From the NCBI GenBank assembly GCA_913031125.1, contig CAJWFK010000032.1, positions 1 to 32,171 of the forward strand: a stretch of 32,171 nt of DNA, read 5' to 3'. Below, piece after piece: positions 22,829 through 31,270 of the stretch. Position numbers and translations under genes: made by a program. Under the pieces are notes generated by a model. The model was not told where the DNA came from and made no database searches. It saw only the letters and a program-made list of their open reading frames with translations. Every line of letters starts with the position of its first letter. Positions within the stretch are counted from its first letter, which is position 1. The stretch is from an uncultured Woeseia sp. Lineage in GTDB: Bacteria; Pseudomonadota; Gammaproteobacteria; Steroidobacterales; Woeseiaceae.

Positions 22829-24898
22829 TTAGAAAAATAGTTTTGGTCGTTCCCATTTAATAGGAATCTCGCTTTCATCGTCGATAGTTCTCGCACATTC
22901 GTGGCCGCTATAAACCGCATGAACAATAGCACCGGGCACTTTGCAATCACCTATGGTTTTTACAGACATGGTGTTTGTATTTGCCAGCGTCTCTGTATTA
23001 CTGATGAGATCTTTGAAAAGACTATCATTGGGCTGCCGTTTCCCCACAATCACAACTGAGCCAGCTTCGACTATTTTCGTATCGTCATCTCTAAAAACGC
23101 TAGTTAATTGGGCACTTCCGTTGTCAAATTCGGTCAGATTGTGATCTATATTTATAGTGACTCCGAGGTCCATCATACGTTGCCTGATCTCTGTCAATTC
23201 ATTGTTCATGAACGACCATGCAGAGACAGAATTGGCTGGTGTTACGTAGGTCACAGCAAGATTTTTCATAGTTAGCAATTCGGCCAGACAGCTCCCCATA
23301 TAATAATGGTCAAAGTCGAAAATAATTACCGGACTTTCGGGTATTACTCCCGCAAGTATATCGTCGGGCGTATAGATATTGGTCCCGGAGAGTAGCTTTC
23401 CCGGCCGGCCTTGTTCATCTGGGATATTGCGCGTCCACTTTGCGCCGGTAGCAATTACGACGTGATCGCACCCCAGTTCAGTTATATCCGTGGCGGACAA
23501 CCTACTATCTTTGTAGATATCGATATTTCCCATTGTTTGAATCAGATTGGTTCGGTAGTCGCGCACACGTGCCCACGTAGCCAATCCGGGTAGTTTGCTC
23601 TCTTTGGTTACTCGACCACCGAGTTCTTTGCTGCTTTCCGCAAGCGTAACGGCGAAACCCCTATCACCTAATGTCTTAGCACACTCGAGTCCTGCTGGCC
23701 CGGCACCCACTACAAGCACAGACGTATTTGCATCGCCAGTGGGCACATTTTCGGGATGCCAGTTTCGACGCCATTCTTCCCCCATGGTGGGATTCTGGGT
23801 GCAACGGACCGGCACGCAGTCGTGATAACCGGATACACAAATATTGCACCCTATACACTCACGTATCTCATCTTCGCGTCCCTCATCAATTTTCTTTGGT
23901 AAAAAGGGATCTGCGATCGAGGGCCGTGCTGCACCAATGAGATCGATAATTCCTCTTTTGATCTGCCTAACCATTTCATCTGGTGACGTGAAGCGACCCG
24001 TACTCACAACTGGTTTTTTGGTGAGTGGCTTCACAAAACTCGTAAAAGGCTCCCTAGCCCCCTGCTCTGTAAATCTTGCTGAAGAGGCTTCCACCACCCA
24101 ACTCGCCGCTTTTACGTCCCATAAATCAGGAACCTCAGATAATAGTGAAATCACTTCATGTGCCTCAGACTCGTACTCGTTACTGGGGACTTGAAGTAAC
24201 TCGTCAGTGCTAAATCGAAGAGCGACAGCACAGTTCTCGCCGACCGCGTCTTTCATATCTTCGATAATCTCTCGCATCAGCCTAACTCGGTTGCCCAGGC
24301 TACCACCGTACTCATCGGTGCGGTTGTTCAGCCACGGCAAAAGAAATTGATATGGTCCAAAGTTCATTCCAGCATAGATGTAGACTACGTCGAATCCAGC
24401 AGATCGGGCGCGTATTGCCGCATCGACATGCCACTGACGAAATTCACGGATATCGTCTTTATCCATATATCGTGATTGCGCTAAATTCATCCAGCCAGGA
24501 TAGGTCGACCCCGTTGAAATACCCGAGGCTGACATAAGTGGCACGCGTGTTAGGCGATTACCGGTTCCATCGCCGCCGTGCCATAGTTCGACCCCGGCTA
24601 GTGATCCATGATGATGCACGGCATCGACCATTAAGGCATGCACTTTTATATCTTCATCATCCCAAAGGCGGCAGTAGGGTAAAGGCGCATCATCCGAACT
24701 CGGATGAATTGAGCAGTAGCCAGTATTGATCACGCCCCAGCCACCTTCTGCGCGCATTCCGCGCATTGCTGCGCGGGTATGAGGCATCTGTTGCCCTGTG
24801 CCAAGTGCGTGAGGTGTGCAGTAGAATCTATTGGGTGCTGTTACTGGGCCGATTTTAATGGGCTCAAATAGAATATCGTAACGGGGATTCCTGCTCAT
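22829..24898 (-). CDS. trimethylamine-dehydrogenase-like iron-sulfur flavoprotein
   Basis: The 689-residue protein has the TMADH/2,4-dienoyl-CoA-reductase layout: FMN-binding barrel (1-345), a 4Fe-4S cluster site with Cys348, Cys351, Cys354 and Cys366 (ECIGCNIC...RCTQN), and a C-terminal two-dinucleotide-fold part (SVLVVGAGPAGLECA). The N-terminus (NPRYDILFEPIKIGP) and NTGYCSIHPSSDD are very close to TMADH, which strips methyl groups from amines as formaldehyde. Aligned from memory, key residues differ. The flavin-linking cysteine of PHCIG is alanine (PHALG), the catalytic histidine of YGAH is methionine (YAGM, 178), and two of three aromatic cage residues are changed or lost. It is probably a demethylase for a different N-methyl compound. 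It is divergent from the sox operon across a 226-base promoter region. Confidence 0.87.
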   Translation of the reverse strand: MSRNPRYDILFEPIKIGPVTAPNRFYCTPHALGTGQQMPHTRAAMRGMRAEGGWGVINTGYCSIHPSSDDAPLPYCRLWDDEDIKVHALMVDAVHHHGSLAGVELWHGGDGTGNRLTRVPLMSASGISTGSTYPGWMNLAQSRYMDKDDIREFRQWHVDAAIRARSAGFDVVYIYAGMNFGPYQFLLPWLNNRTDEYGGSLGNRVRLMREIIEDMKDAVGENCAVALRFSTDELLQVPSNEYESEAHEVISLLSEVPDLWDVKAASWVVEASSARFTEQGAREPFTSFVKPLTKKPVVSTGRFTSPDEMVRQIKRGIIDLIGAARPSIADPFLPKKIDEGREDEIRECIGCNICVSGYHDCVPVRCTQNPTMGEEWRRNWHPENVPTGDANTSVLVVGAGPAGLECAKTLGDRGFAVTLAESSKELGGRVTKESKLPGLATWARVRDYRTNLIQTMGNIDIYKDSRLSATDITELGCDHVVIATGAKWTRNIPDEQGRPGKLLSGTNIYTPDDILAGVIPESPVIIFDFDHYYMGSCLAELLTMKNLAVTYVTPANSVSAWSFMNNELTEIRQRMMDLGVTINIDHNLTEFDNGSAQLTSVFRDDDTKIVEAGSVVIVGKRQPNDSLFKDLISNTETLANTNTMSVKTIGDCKVPGAIVHAVYSGHECARTIDDESEIPIKWERPKLFF

Positions 24899-24981
24899 TC
24901 AGGCGCTACCTCTTTGGTTTGATATTACGGGTGAAATTAACAGAAATGTATCATGTAATCCCCTCGCAATATTTTTTTACC

Positions 24982-25008
24982 TTGTTCATGTTTTACATTA
25001 GTGAACAA
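24982..25008. promoter_or_regulatory. candidate operator in the divergent TMADH-like / sox promoter region
   Basis: TTGTTCA (24982-24988) and TGAACAA (25002-25008) form a perfect 7-bp inverted repeat with a 13-base spacer, in the 226-base region between the divergent starts at 24898 and 25131. Half-site spacing of about two helical turns suits a dimeric regulator controlling both directions. The same TTGTTCA half-site occurs at 3140-3146 before the MttB-family gene. No small gene or RNA is evident in the rest of the region. Confidence 0.42.
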
Positions 25009-25130
25009 TTACTTTGAAAAATAAAAGAACGATGAAAATCGTTAGTCATTGGTCGCCAAAGTGTGCTGAAATATCCGCTATGGTGTTTGCACCGGCTAAA
25101 TAAAAAATCTCTATAAAGTCCAATTTGATC

Positions 25131-26375
25131 ATGAAAGGTTATTCAACATTGTCACTCATCCGAAATGCGCTGGGTGGACACAAGTCATGGCGACCAATTT
25201 GGCGCACCCCGGATCTGAAAAAATCCTATGACGTTGTGATTATTGGTGCTGGTGGTCACGGTCTGTCAACTGCATATTATCTGGCGAAGAAACACGGGAT
25301 CCAAAATATTGCTGTGCTTGATAAAGGCTTCCTGGGAGGCGGTAACAGCGGCCGAAATACTCAAGTTACGAGGTCTAATTATTTCTGGCCACAGAGTGCG
25401 GCGTTCTTCGACCATTCTCTGCGGTTATATGAAAATCTTGGCCATGACATCAACTTTAATGTGATGTTCAGTCAGCGCGGTGTGCTGACACTTGCACACA
25501 GTCATCATGAGCTTGAGATGGTTCGCCGCTGGGCGAACGCAATTCGTATTAATGGTATTGACTCTGAATTAGTCAGTCCCAGTGATATAAAAGAGATCGA
25601 ACCACTTATAAATTTGGAATCACGTTTCCCGGTACTTGGCGGGTTTATCCAGCGGCGCGCAGGTATTTCTCGCCATGACGCTGTAGCTTGGGGTTACGCG
25701 CGTGCGGCTGATGCAAATGGAGTCGATATTATCCAGCAATGTGAAGCAACGGCCCTGAATATTGAAAATGGAAAAGTAACCGGTGTCGAGACAGACCGGG
25801 GACGGATATCTGCGCACAAAGTTTGTTTTGCGGTTGCCGGGCATACAACGGTGCTAGCTGGTATGGCTGGTTTTCGTGTACCGATTACCAGTATGGCCTT
25901 GCAAGCGATGGTCAGTGAGCCCATAAAACCATGCCTGGCCACGATGTTGTCATCCAATGTTATACACATGTATGCCAGCCAGTCCGATCGCGGAGAAATT
26001 GTATTGGGGGGCGGGGCTGATGCCTATATCAGCTACGCGCAACGCGGAGGTATTCCGGTGGTCGAGGAAAATGTTGCCGCTTTGCTTGAACTTGTCCCTG
26101 CTTTTAGTTCTCTACGGCTGAATCGACAGTGGGCTGGTATCACTGACATTACACCCGATACCACACCCATTATGGGTAAGACGCCTGTACAAAATCTTTA
26201 TATGAGTGGTGGCTGGGGCACAGGTGGTTACAAAGCAATCCCAGCTGGCGGTGACACAATGGCGCACACCATCGCCCATGATGAGCCGCATCCATTGATT
26301 GCGGATTTCGGTCTGGATCGCTTCGAGACCGGTGCTTTGATTGATGAAGGCGCTGCCTCCGGAGTTGCACACTGA
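25131..26375 (+). CDS. soxB: sarcosine oxidase subunit beta
   Basis: This is the beta subunit of heterotetrameric sarcosine oxidase, which oxidises sarcosine to glycine and passes the methyl carbon to tetrahydrofolate with H2O2 formation. The 414-residue product has a FAD Rossmann motif (DVVIIGAGGHGLSTAYYLA, about 34-52) and the GISRHDAVAWGYAR segment with His182, the usual site of covalent FMN attachment. The C-terminal GWGTGGYKAIPAGG block contacts FAD. The frame also allows TTG 25125, but ATG 25131 gives the standard MKGYS-like start. The stop overlaps the soxD start by one base (TGATG). Confidence 0.95.
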   Translation: MKGYSTLSLIRNALGGHKSWRPIWRTPDLKKSYDVVIIGAGGHGLSTAYYLAKKHGIQNIAVLDKGFLGGGNSGRNTQVTRSNYFWPQSAAFFDHSLRLYENLGHDINFNVMFSQRGVLTLAHSHHELEMVRRWANAIRINGIDSELVSPSDIKEIEPLINLESRFPVLGGFIQRRAGISRHDAVAWGYARAADANGVDIIQQCEATALNIENGKVTGVETDRGRISAHKVCFAVAGHTTVLAGMAGFRVPITSMALQAMVSEPIKPCLATMLSSNVIHMYASQSDRGEIVLGGGADAYISYAQRGGIPVVEENVAALLELVPAFSSLRLNRQWAGITDITPDTTPIMGKTPVQNLYMSGGWGTGGYKAIPAGGDTMAHTIAHDEPHPLIADFGLDRFETGALIDEGAASGVAH

Positions 26376-26650
26376 TGCTGCGCATTTCCTGCCCGTATTG
26401 TGGAACACGCGATGAAGTGGAATTTCATTGCGGAGGTGAGGCGCACATCGTGCGACCGGAGCCAGCTGTTAATGATAGGGAATGGGCGAATTATTTGTTT
26501 CACCGAAAAAATACTAAAGGCATCCATCTGGAGCGTTGGTGTCATGTTTTTGGCTGTGGCCAATGGTTCCATATTGCTCGCGATACAGTTACCCATGAAG
26601 TACATGCGGTTTATGAAATGACTGAATCGCCACCTGAGTTGCTTCGATGA
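26375..26650 (+). CDS. soxD: sarcosine oxidase subunit delta
   Basis: The 91-residue zinc-binding subunit of heterotetrameric sarcosine oxidase has CPYCGTRDEVEF near the N-terminus (Cys6, Cys9) and WCHVFGCGQWFHIARDT (residues 55-71) supplying the other zinc ligands (His57 and Cys61). Typical delta subunits are 85-100 residues, so it is complete. The subunit helps assembly and lies near the folate site. It overlaps soxB by one base and soxA by four (ATGA), so translation of all three is coupled. Confidence 0.95.
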   Translation: MLRISCPYCGTRDEVEFHCGGEAHIVRPEPAVNDREWANYLFHRKNTKGIHLERWCHVFGCGQWFHIARDTVTHEVHAVYEMTESPPELLR

Positions 26651-29490
26651 CCCAGAGTTTTCGCGTAGATTCAGGAGGTCGCGTAGATAGGTCAAGGCCA
26701 ATTGAATTTTCATTCAATGGTAAAGCTTACCAAGGCTTTCATGGCGATACGCTGGCCTCTGCATTGCTGGCTAACGGTGTCCGTGCCGTGACTCGGAGTT
26801 TTAAGTTCCATCGTCCGCGGGGAATAGTTTCTGCGGGAGTTGAGGAGTCGAGCGGTATCTTGGCAGTTGATTACGGTTGCGGGCTTTTACCAGTTGTGCG
26901 TAGTACGCAGATGCCTTTAATAGAGGGGTTAAAGGCAGAATCACAAAATTGTTACCCAACACCGAACTTCGATTTTCTCCGTGTCTTAGACTACACCAGA
27001 GATTTTTGGCCGGCCGGTTTTTATAACAAGGTTTTCAAATGGCCCAGTTGGCATGCCTATGAATGGATGATTCGCCACATGGCCGGACTTGGCCGATTGC
27101 CTAAAACCCAAAATCCAGCTCGATTTTGTCACATGAATGCCCATTGTGATGTACTTGTGGTGGGTTCCGGCCTAGCTGGACTAACTGCAGCGCTGCAAGC
27201 GGCGCGGGCAGGGAAGGAAGTTATCATTGTCGAGCAAGATACTGCGCTTGGGGGCTCACTTTTGCATGATCCATCAAATGTTGATGGTCAAACACCTGCT
27301 AACTGGCTTTCCCAAACAATATCGAATTTGCAGGAGTTAGAGAACGTCCAGATTATGTTGTTGTCGACCGTGGCTGGTTATTATGATGACAACTTCCTGA
27401 CTATTCATGATCGTTGCGCGGCTTATAGGAAAGAAGATCCAATAGAAGTGTTTTGGAAAGTACGGGCCGCAGAAGTTGTATTGGCGACCGGCGCAATAGA
27501 ACAGCCCCTCCTATTCGGAAATAATGACTTGCCAGGCATTATGTATGCAGGAGCGATGCGCCACTATGCAAATCGTTATGGAGTTCAATGTGGCAAACGT
27601 GTGGTAGGGCTGGTCAACAATGATTTAGGGTGGCACTCAGTTATGGCGCTGCCTGATGCTGGCATTGAAGTAGCAGCGATTCTTGATACTCGCGCACAAG
27701 TGAAAAAGTCTCTTGAGGTCCATGCAGAAAAATCGGGTTTGGCTATTCACCTAGGCGCCGTGCCTATTCGTGCTCGGGGGTCGCAATCCGTTAAGAGCCT
27801 CGAATATCGCGATAGCCAGGGACGGTCAGCATCTGTCCAATGCGATGCGATCGCAATGTCTGGGGGCCTAAATCCGACGGTACATTTATATTCCCAGGCT
27901 GGAGGCCGGTTGCGTTATGACGCAGATCTGGCTTGTTTCGTGCCGGATGAATGCCGGCAGCAGGTTAAAGTTGTTGGTGCCGCCAATGGGGAATTTGCAG
28001 CGGCGGCTGAATACAATATAGGCGGGCGTTTAGCATCTCCCGCCAAGACGAATTCTCAATGGGTTGATTTTGTGCACGATGTGACGGTCTCTGATATTGA
28101 GTTAGCGCATCGGGAAAACCTACAATCTGTCGAGCATGTTAAGCGCTACACAACAACCGGCATGGCGATCGACCAGGGTAAAACGAGCAATTTGAATGCA
28201 TTGACTTTATTAGGAGAGCTTACAGGTCGAAGTCCGGGTGAGGTTGGAACGACAACATTTCGGCCAAATTTTATGCCTGTGACAATGGGTGCAATAGCTG
28301 GGATCCGTCGCGGCAATTTCTATACACCAGCAAAACGACTTCCAGCACATGATTGGCATGTTGCCCATAACGCGGTCTTTGAAGATTATGGTGGTTGGGA
28401 TCGGCCTGCCTACTATGGCCAAGATCGAGAACAATGTATTTGGCAAGAAACTTTATTAGTTCGTGAATCAGTAGGCCTGTTTGATGGTTCCCCGCTTGGC
28501 AAGATAGAGGTGAAAGGCCCTGATGCCGCTGAATTTCTGAATCGAATATATATTAATACGGTGCCAACTCTGAAGACAGGTAAGATTCGCTATGGTCTTA
28601 TGCTCGATGAAAATGGGGTCGTGTTTGACGACGGAGTTTTTATCAAAATGGCCGACGATCATTTCCTAATAAATACGACGTCGGCCCATGCAGAACGAAT
28701 TGCGGCGTGGCTTGAAGAATGGCACCAATGTGAGTGGCCGGAACTTGATATTGTGATGATTCCTGTAACCTCGCAATGGGCGGTCGTAAATTTAGCTGGA
28801 CCAAAAGCACGTGATGTACTGACCTCATTACCCGGTATGTTAGATCTTTCCACTGAAGCGTTTCCCCATATGAGCTTTGCTTCAGGTCAGTTTGGGGACG
28901 GCACCCCTTACAGAATTCAGCGAGTAAGTTTTACAGGTGAACAAAGCTACGAACTCAGCGTACCGGCTAACAAGGCAACCACGTATTTTGAGCAGCTTTT
29001 GGAAATCGGTCAGCCACACGATATTGGACTTTTTGGTGCTGAGAGTCTGACGGTTCTCCGGCTGGAAAAAGGATTTCTTCATGTTGGGGGCGATACCGAT
29101 GGAGTAACTAATCCCTTGGATGTCGGTTTTGGGCGAATTATTGAAAATAAAAAACATGATTTTGTTGGGGCGCGATCTCTTAAACGCCCTGAAGACAGCC
29201 GCTCTGATCGCCGACAGTTAATCGGTTTTGAAACAATCGATCCGAGTGCGACAGTTCTTCCCGGTGCTCACGTCGTGACGGGTTCTGGAGCTTCGCGGCG
29301 CAGCGAGGGTTTCGTAACTTCGGCTTGCATGAGCCCAACGCTAGAGAAAACTATCGGTCTTGGCTTGCTTGAGCGAGGCTTCGAAAGAAAAGGTGAAGAA
29401 ATCCAGATTTATGACGAGGGAAAATTAGTCGTTGGGCGAATTGTCGATTCGTGTTTTTATGATCCAGACGGGAATCGCATGCGTGGTTAA
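26647..29490 (+). CDS. soxA: sarcosine oxidase subunit alpha
   Basis: The 947-residue alpha subunit has an N-terminal ferredoxin-like segment (FSFNGKAYQGFHGDTLASALLANGV), the FHRPRGIVSAG motif, an NAD-binding Rossmann domain (CDVLVVGSGLAGLTAALQAARAG, about 167-189), a second dinucleotide-fold segment, and a C-terminal GcvT-like folate-binding domain (about 590-940). In the complex it binds NAD+ and the tetrahydrofolate that accepts the sarcosine methyl carbon. The length is slightly under the usual ~970-1000 residues but all domains are present. It closes with DPDGNRMRG, and soxG begins inside its 3' end. Confidence 0.95.
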   Translation: MTQSFRVDSGGRVDRSRPIEFSFNGKAYQGFHGDTLASALLANGVRAVTRSFKFHRPRGIVSAGVEESSGILAVDYGCGLLPVVRSTQMPLIEGLKAESQNCYPTPNFDFLRVLDYTRDFWPAGFYNKVFKWPSWHAYEWMIRHMAGLGRLPKTQNPARFCHMNAHCDVLVVGSGLAGLTAALQAARAGKEVIIVEQDTALGGSLLHDPSNVDGQTPANWLSQTISNLQELENVQIMLLSTVAGYYDDNFLTIHDRCAAYRKEDPIEVFWKVRAAEVVLATGAIEQPLLFGNNDLPGIMYAGAMRHYANRYGVQCGKRVVGLVNNDLGWHSVMALPDAGIEVAAILDTRAQVKKSLEVHAEKSGLAIHLGAVPIRARGSQSVKSLEYRDSQGRSASVQCDAIAMSGGLNPTVHLYSQAGGRLRYDADLACFVPDECRQQVKVVGAANGEFAAAAEYNIGGRLASPAKTNSQWVDFVHDVTVSDIELAHRENLQSVEHVKRYTTTGMAIDQGKTSNLNALTLLGELTGRSPGEVGTTTFRPNFMPVTMGAIAGIRRGNFYTPAKRLPAHDWHVAHNAVFEDYGGWDRPAYYGQDREQCIWQETLLVRESVGLFDGSPLGKIEVKGPDAAEFLNRIYINTVPTLKTGKIRYGLMLDENGVVFDDGVFIKMADDHFLINTTSAHAERIAAWLEEWHQCEWPELDIVMIPVTSQWAVVNLAGPKARDVLTSLPGMLDLSTEAFPHMSFASGQFGDGTPYRIQRVSFTGEQSYELSVPANKATTYFEQLLEIGQPHDIGLFGAESLTVLRLEKGFLHVGGDTDGVTNPLDVGFGRIIENKKHDFVGARSLKRPEDSRSDRRQLIGFETIDPSATVLPGAHVVTGSGASRRSEGFVTSACMSPTLEKTIGLGLLERGFERKGEEIQIYDEGKLVVGRIVDSCFYDPDGNRMRG

Positions 29491-30001
29491 TCAGGAGACC
29501 AATAAGCTAGAAGTTAAGAAAGTCGAAAACCTGTCGATTGTTTCGCTGCGTATTTCAAAAAGTTGCGTAGATGAAGCAATAGATAGATTAGACCTCGCAG
29601 GCCCGTTGAAAGTTTCTGGCAGCGACCCTTGCAGCCTTTGGTTGGGTCCCGATCGTTGGCTGCTTGTTGGCAATAATACCCCTGAGGAGCTCATCGAGTC
29701 CTGTGAGCAGCAGCTGACAGGAATTCTTCATCACGCAGTAGATTACTCTCGGGCACTTAGTACACAGAAAGTTATAGGTAAAGATGCCTGGCGGCTTCTT
29801 GCAAGTGGAACCAGTATCGATTTGCGGCCTGAACATTTTACGGTGGGAAGTTGCTGCAGGACCCGCCTGGGCCAGGTAGCAGCGGTGATTGTTGCCGATG
29901 GTCACGATGAATTTAGTCTGCATGTTGATAGAAGCTATGAAACCTATCTGTCAGACTGGTTAGCCGAAGCTGTAAGTATTTATTGCTCCCGTTTTAACTA
30001 A
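29459..30001 (+). CDS. soxG: sarcosine oxidase subunit gamma
   Basis: This is the gamma subunit of heterotetrameric sarcosine oxidase, a GcvT-like fold that completes the complex. Recognisable segments are SLWLGPDRWLLVG (typical of the family) and AVDYSRALSTQKVIGKDAWRLLASG. Several starts are possible: TTG 29432, ATG 29459 (chosen, about 180 residues) and GTG 29483. All overlap the end of soxA, so it depends on translational coupling. Its stop codon overlaps that of the convergent PLP-enzyme gene (TAA 29999-30001 against TAG 30000-29998). No glyA or purU follows, unlike many sox operons. Confidence 0.9.
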   Translation: MIQTGIACVVNQETNKLEVKKVENLSIVSLRISKSCVDEAIDRLDLAGPLKVSGSDPCSLWLGPDRWLLVGNNTPEELIESCEQQLTGILHHAVDYSRALSTQKVIGKDAWRLLASGTSIDLRPEHFTVGSCCRTRLGQVAAVIVADGHDEFSLHVDRSYETYLSDWLAEAVSIYCSRFN

Positions 30002-31143
30002 GCAAGAGCTTGCTCTAGGTCTGCGATCAGGTCTTCTACTGCTTCGATGCCAATCGATAAGCGCAAAAGATCTTTCGGAATTGGGCTGTTTTCCCCTTCG
30101 ATCGAGTAACGGTGCTCAATAAGGCTTTCGACGCCACCGAGGGAAGTAGCTCGTGTAAATACGGCACATCGCTTGACGATATCGAGCGCGGTCTCAGCAT
30201 CGCCGTTAACGCGCAACGAGAGCATTCCACCGAATCCACCTTGCATTTGACGTTTTGCAACATCATGCCCCGGATGGCTTGCAAGGCCAGGATAGAGCAC
30301 TGACTTGATTCTAGGATGACCTTCAAAGTGCTCTGCGATAGCCATCGCAGATTGACTCGACTGTCGTACCCGCAGAAACAAGGTACGAAGACTCCTTTGC
30401 AGTAGCCAGGCTTCCAGTGAGCCTAGGACTGCACCGGTATGCAGCCGAATTTCACAAATTTTTTCCCAAAAGTCATCCTTTTTTGCGCACAAGGTGACAC
30501 CGGCAAGGACATCGCAGTGACCGTTTAAATATTTTGTAGCTGAATGTACAACAATGTCAGCGCCGTATTTTAGCGGTTGAGTGAGAACAGGAGTTGCCAC
30601 AGTCGAATCTACTGCTAGGCGAGCGCCGATATTTTTTGCTATTCCTGCTGCTTCCTTGATATCAATAATGTCCCATGTTGGGTTGCAAGGGGTTTCCATC
30701 CAGATCAGTTTAGTTTTTCCTGCTCTGACTGTTTTGCTGAGGGAGTCAGGGTCGCTCGAATCAAAAAAATCAAGCTGAATCCCCCAGTGCTTGCAAGACT
30801 CAGTCATCCAGTGTCTCAACCCCCAATACATAACTTTAGGTGCCACAATATGATCGCCAGGTTTTAAAGATTGGATGACAGCCATTGCTGCGGCCATGCC
30901 AGAACTGAACAACAAGGCATCCGCTGCCCCTTCAAGTTTTGTCAGAACTTTTTCAGCGGCATGATATGTCGCATTTTCATCCCGACTGTAACTATGTTCT
31001 GGGTGAAGTAGTTGGTAGTCATGATCACGCACGAAAGTTGTCGACAAATGAATTGCCGGCGTGACTCCCCCGGTTGCTTTGTCAATCTGCCCCAACGCTT
31101 GTGCGCTAATAGTTTCCGGAGCCAATCCATCATTTTTGTCCAT
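29998..31143 (-). CDS. Cys/Met metabolism PLP-dependent enzyme (cystathionine gamma-synthase/lyase family)
   Basis: The 381-residue fold-type I enzyme belongs to the trans-sulfuration family: YSRDENATYHAAEKVLTKLEGA near residue 52, FSSGMAAAMAVI (PLP phosphate loop), VDSTVATPVLTQPLKYGADIVVHSATKYLNGH with the Schiff-base lysine, and GG.ESL.EHR near the C-terminus. Members make or cleave C-S bonds in homoserine esters, cystathionine, homocysteine or methionine. The tyrosine usually seen in the YGGTYR motif reads YWGLRH. The exact reaction is undetermined: lyase, gamma-synthase or sulfhydrylase. AAGGA seven bases before the ATG is a strong ribosome site. It is monocistronic and converges on soxG. 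Confidence 0.88.
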   Translation of the reverse strand: MDKNDGLAPETISAQALGQIDKATGGVTPAIHLSTTFVRDHDYQLLHPEHSYSRDENATYHAAEKVLTKLEGAADALLFSSGMAAAMAVIQSLKPGDHIVAPKVMYWGLRHWMTESCKHWGIQLDFFDSSDPDSLSKTVRAGKTKLIWMETPCNPTWDIIDIKEAAGIAKNIGARLAVDSTVATPVLTQPLKYGADIVVHSATKYLNGHCDVLAGVTLCAKKDDFWEKICEIRLHTGAVLGSLEAWLLQRSLRTLFLRVRQSSQSAMAIAEHFEGHPRIKSVLYPGLASHPGHDVAKRQMQGGFGGMLSLRVNGDAETALDIVKRCAVFTRATSLGGVESLIEHRYSIEGENSPIPKDLLRLSIGIEAVEDLIADLEQALA

Positions 31144-31224
31144 GTCACATTCCTTCTCAAGGGACCTTATTTTTGTGATTAAGAAGCAAAATTATCCTTA
31201 TTACCAATTTAAATGAATCGAAAA

Positions 31225-31269
31225 TGGTGCCGCAACGAGGAGTCGAACCCCGGAACTACGCATTACAAG
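31225..31269 (-). other. 3' fragment of a tRNA-Thr(UGU) gene, candidate attachment site
   Basis: On the minus strand the sequence runs from a tRNA anticodon loop (CTTGTAA, anticodon TGT) through the 3' anticodon stem (TGCGT), a five-base variable loop (AGTTC), a T-arm (CGGGG-TTCGACT-CCTCG), the 3' acceptor strand (TTGCGGC), the discriminator A and the encoded CCA. The matching 5' half is absent: the bases before the loop do not contain the ACGCA needed to pair, and no D-arm or 5' acceptor strand is present. A clean break inside the anticodon loop with an intact 3' part is the classic scar left by tRNA-targeting integrases. By orientation the inserted element lies at higher coordinates. Confidence 0.75.
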
Positions 31270-31270
31270 A

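Noticed and set aside
31225-31269. complete tRNA gene
   Set aside because: Only the anticodon loop onward is present. No D-arm, 5' anticodon stem or 5' acceptor strand could be found in the next ~60 bases, which are coding.
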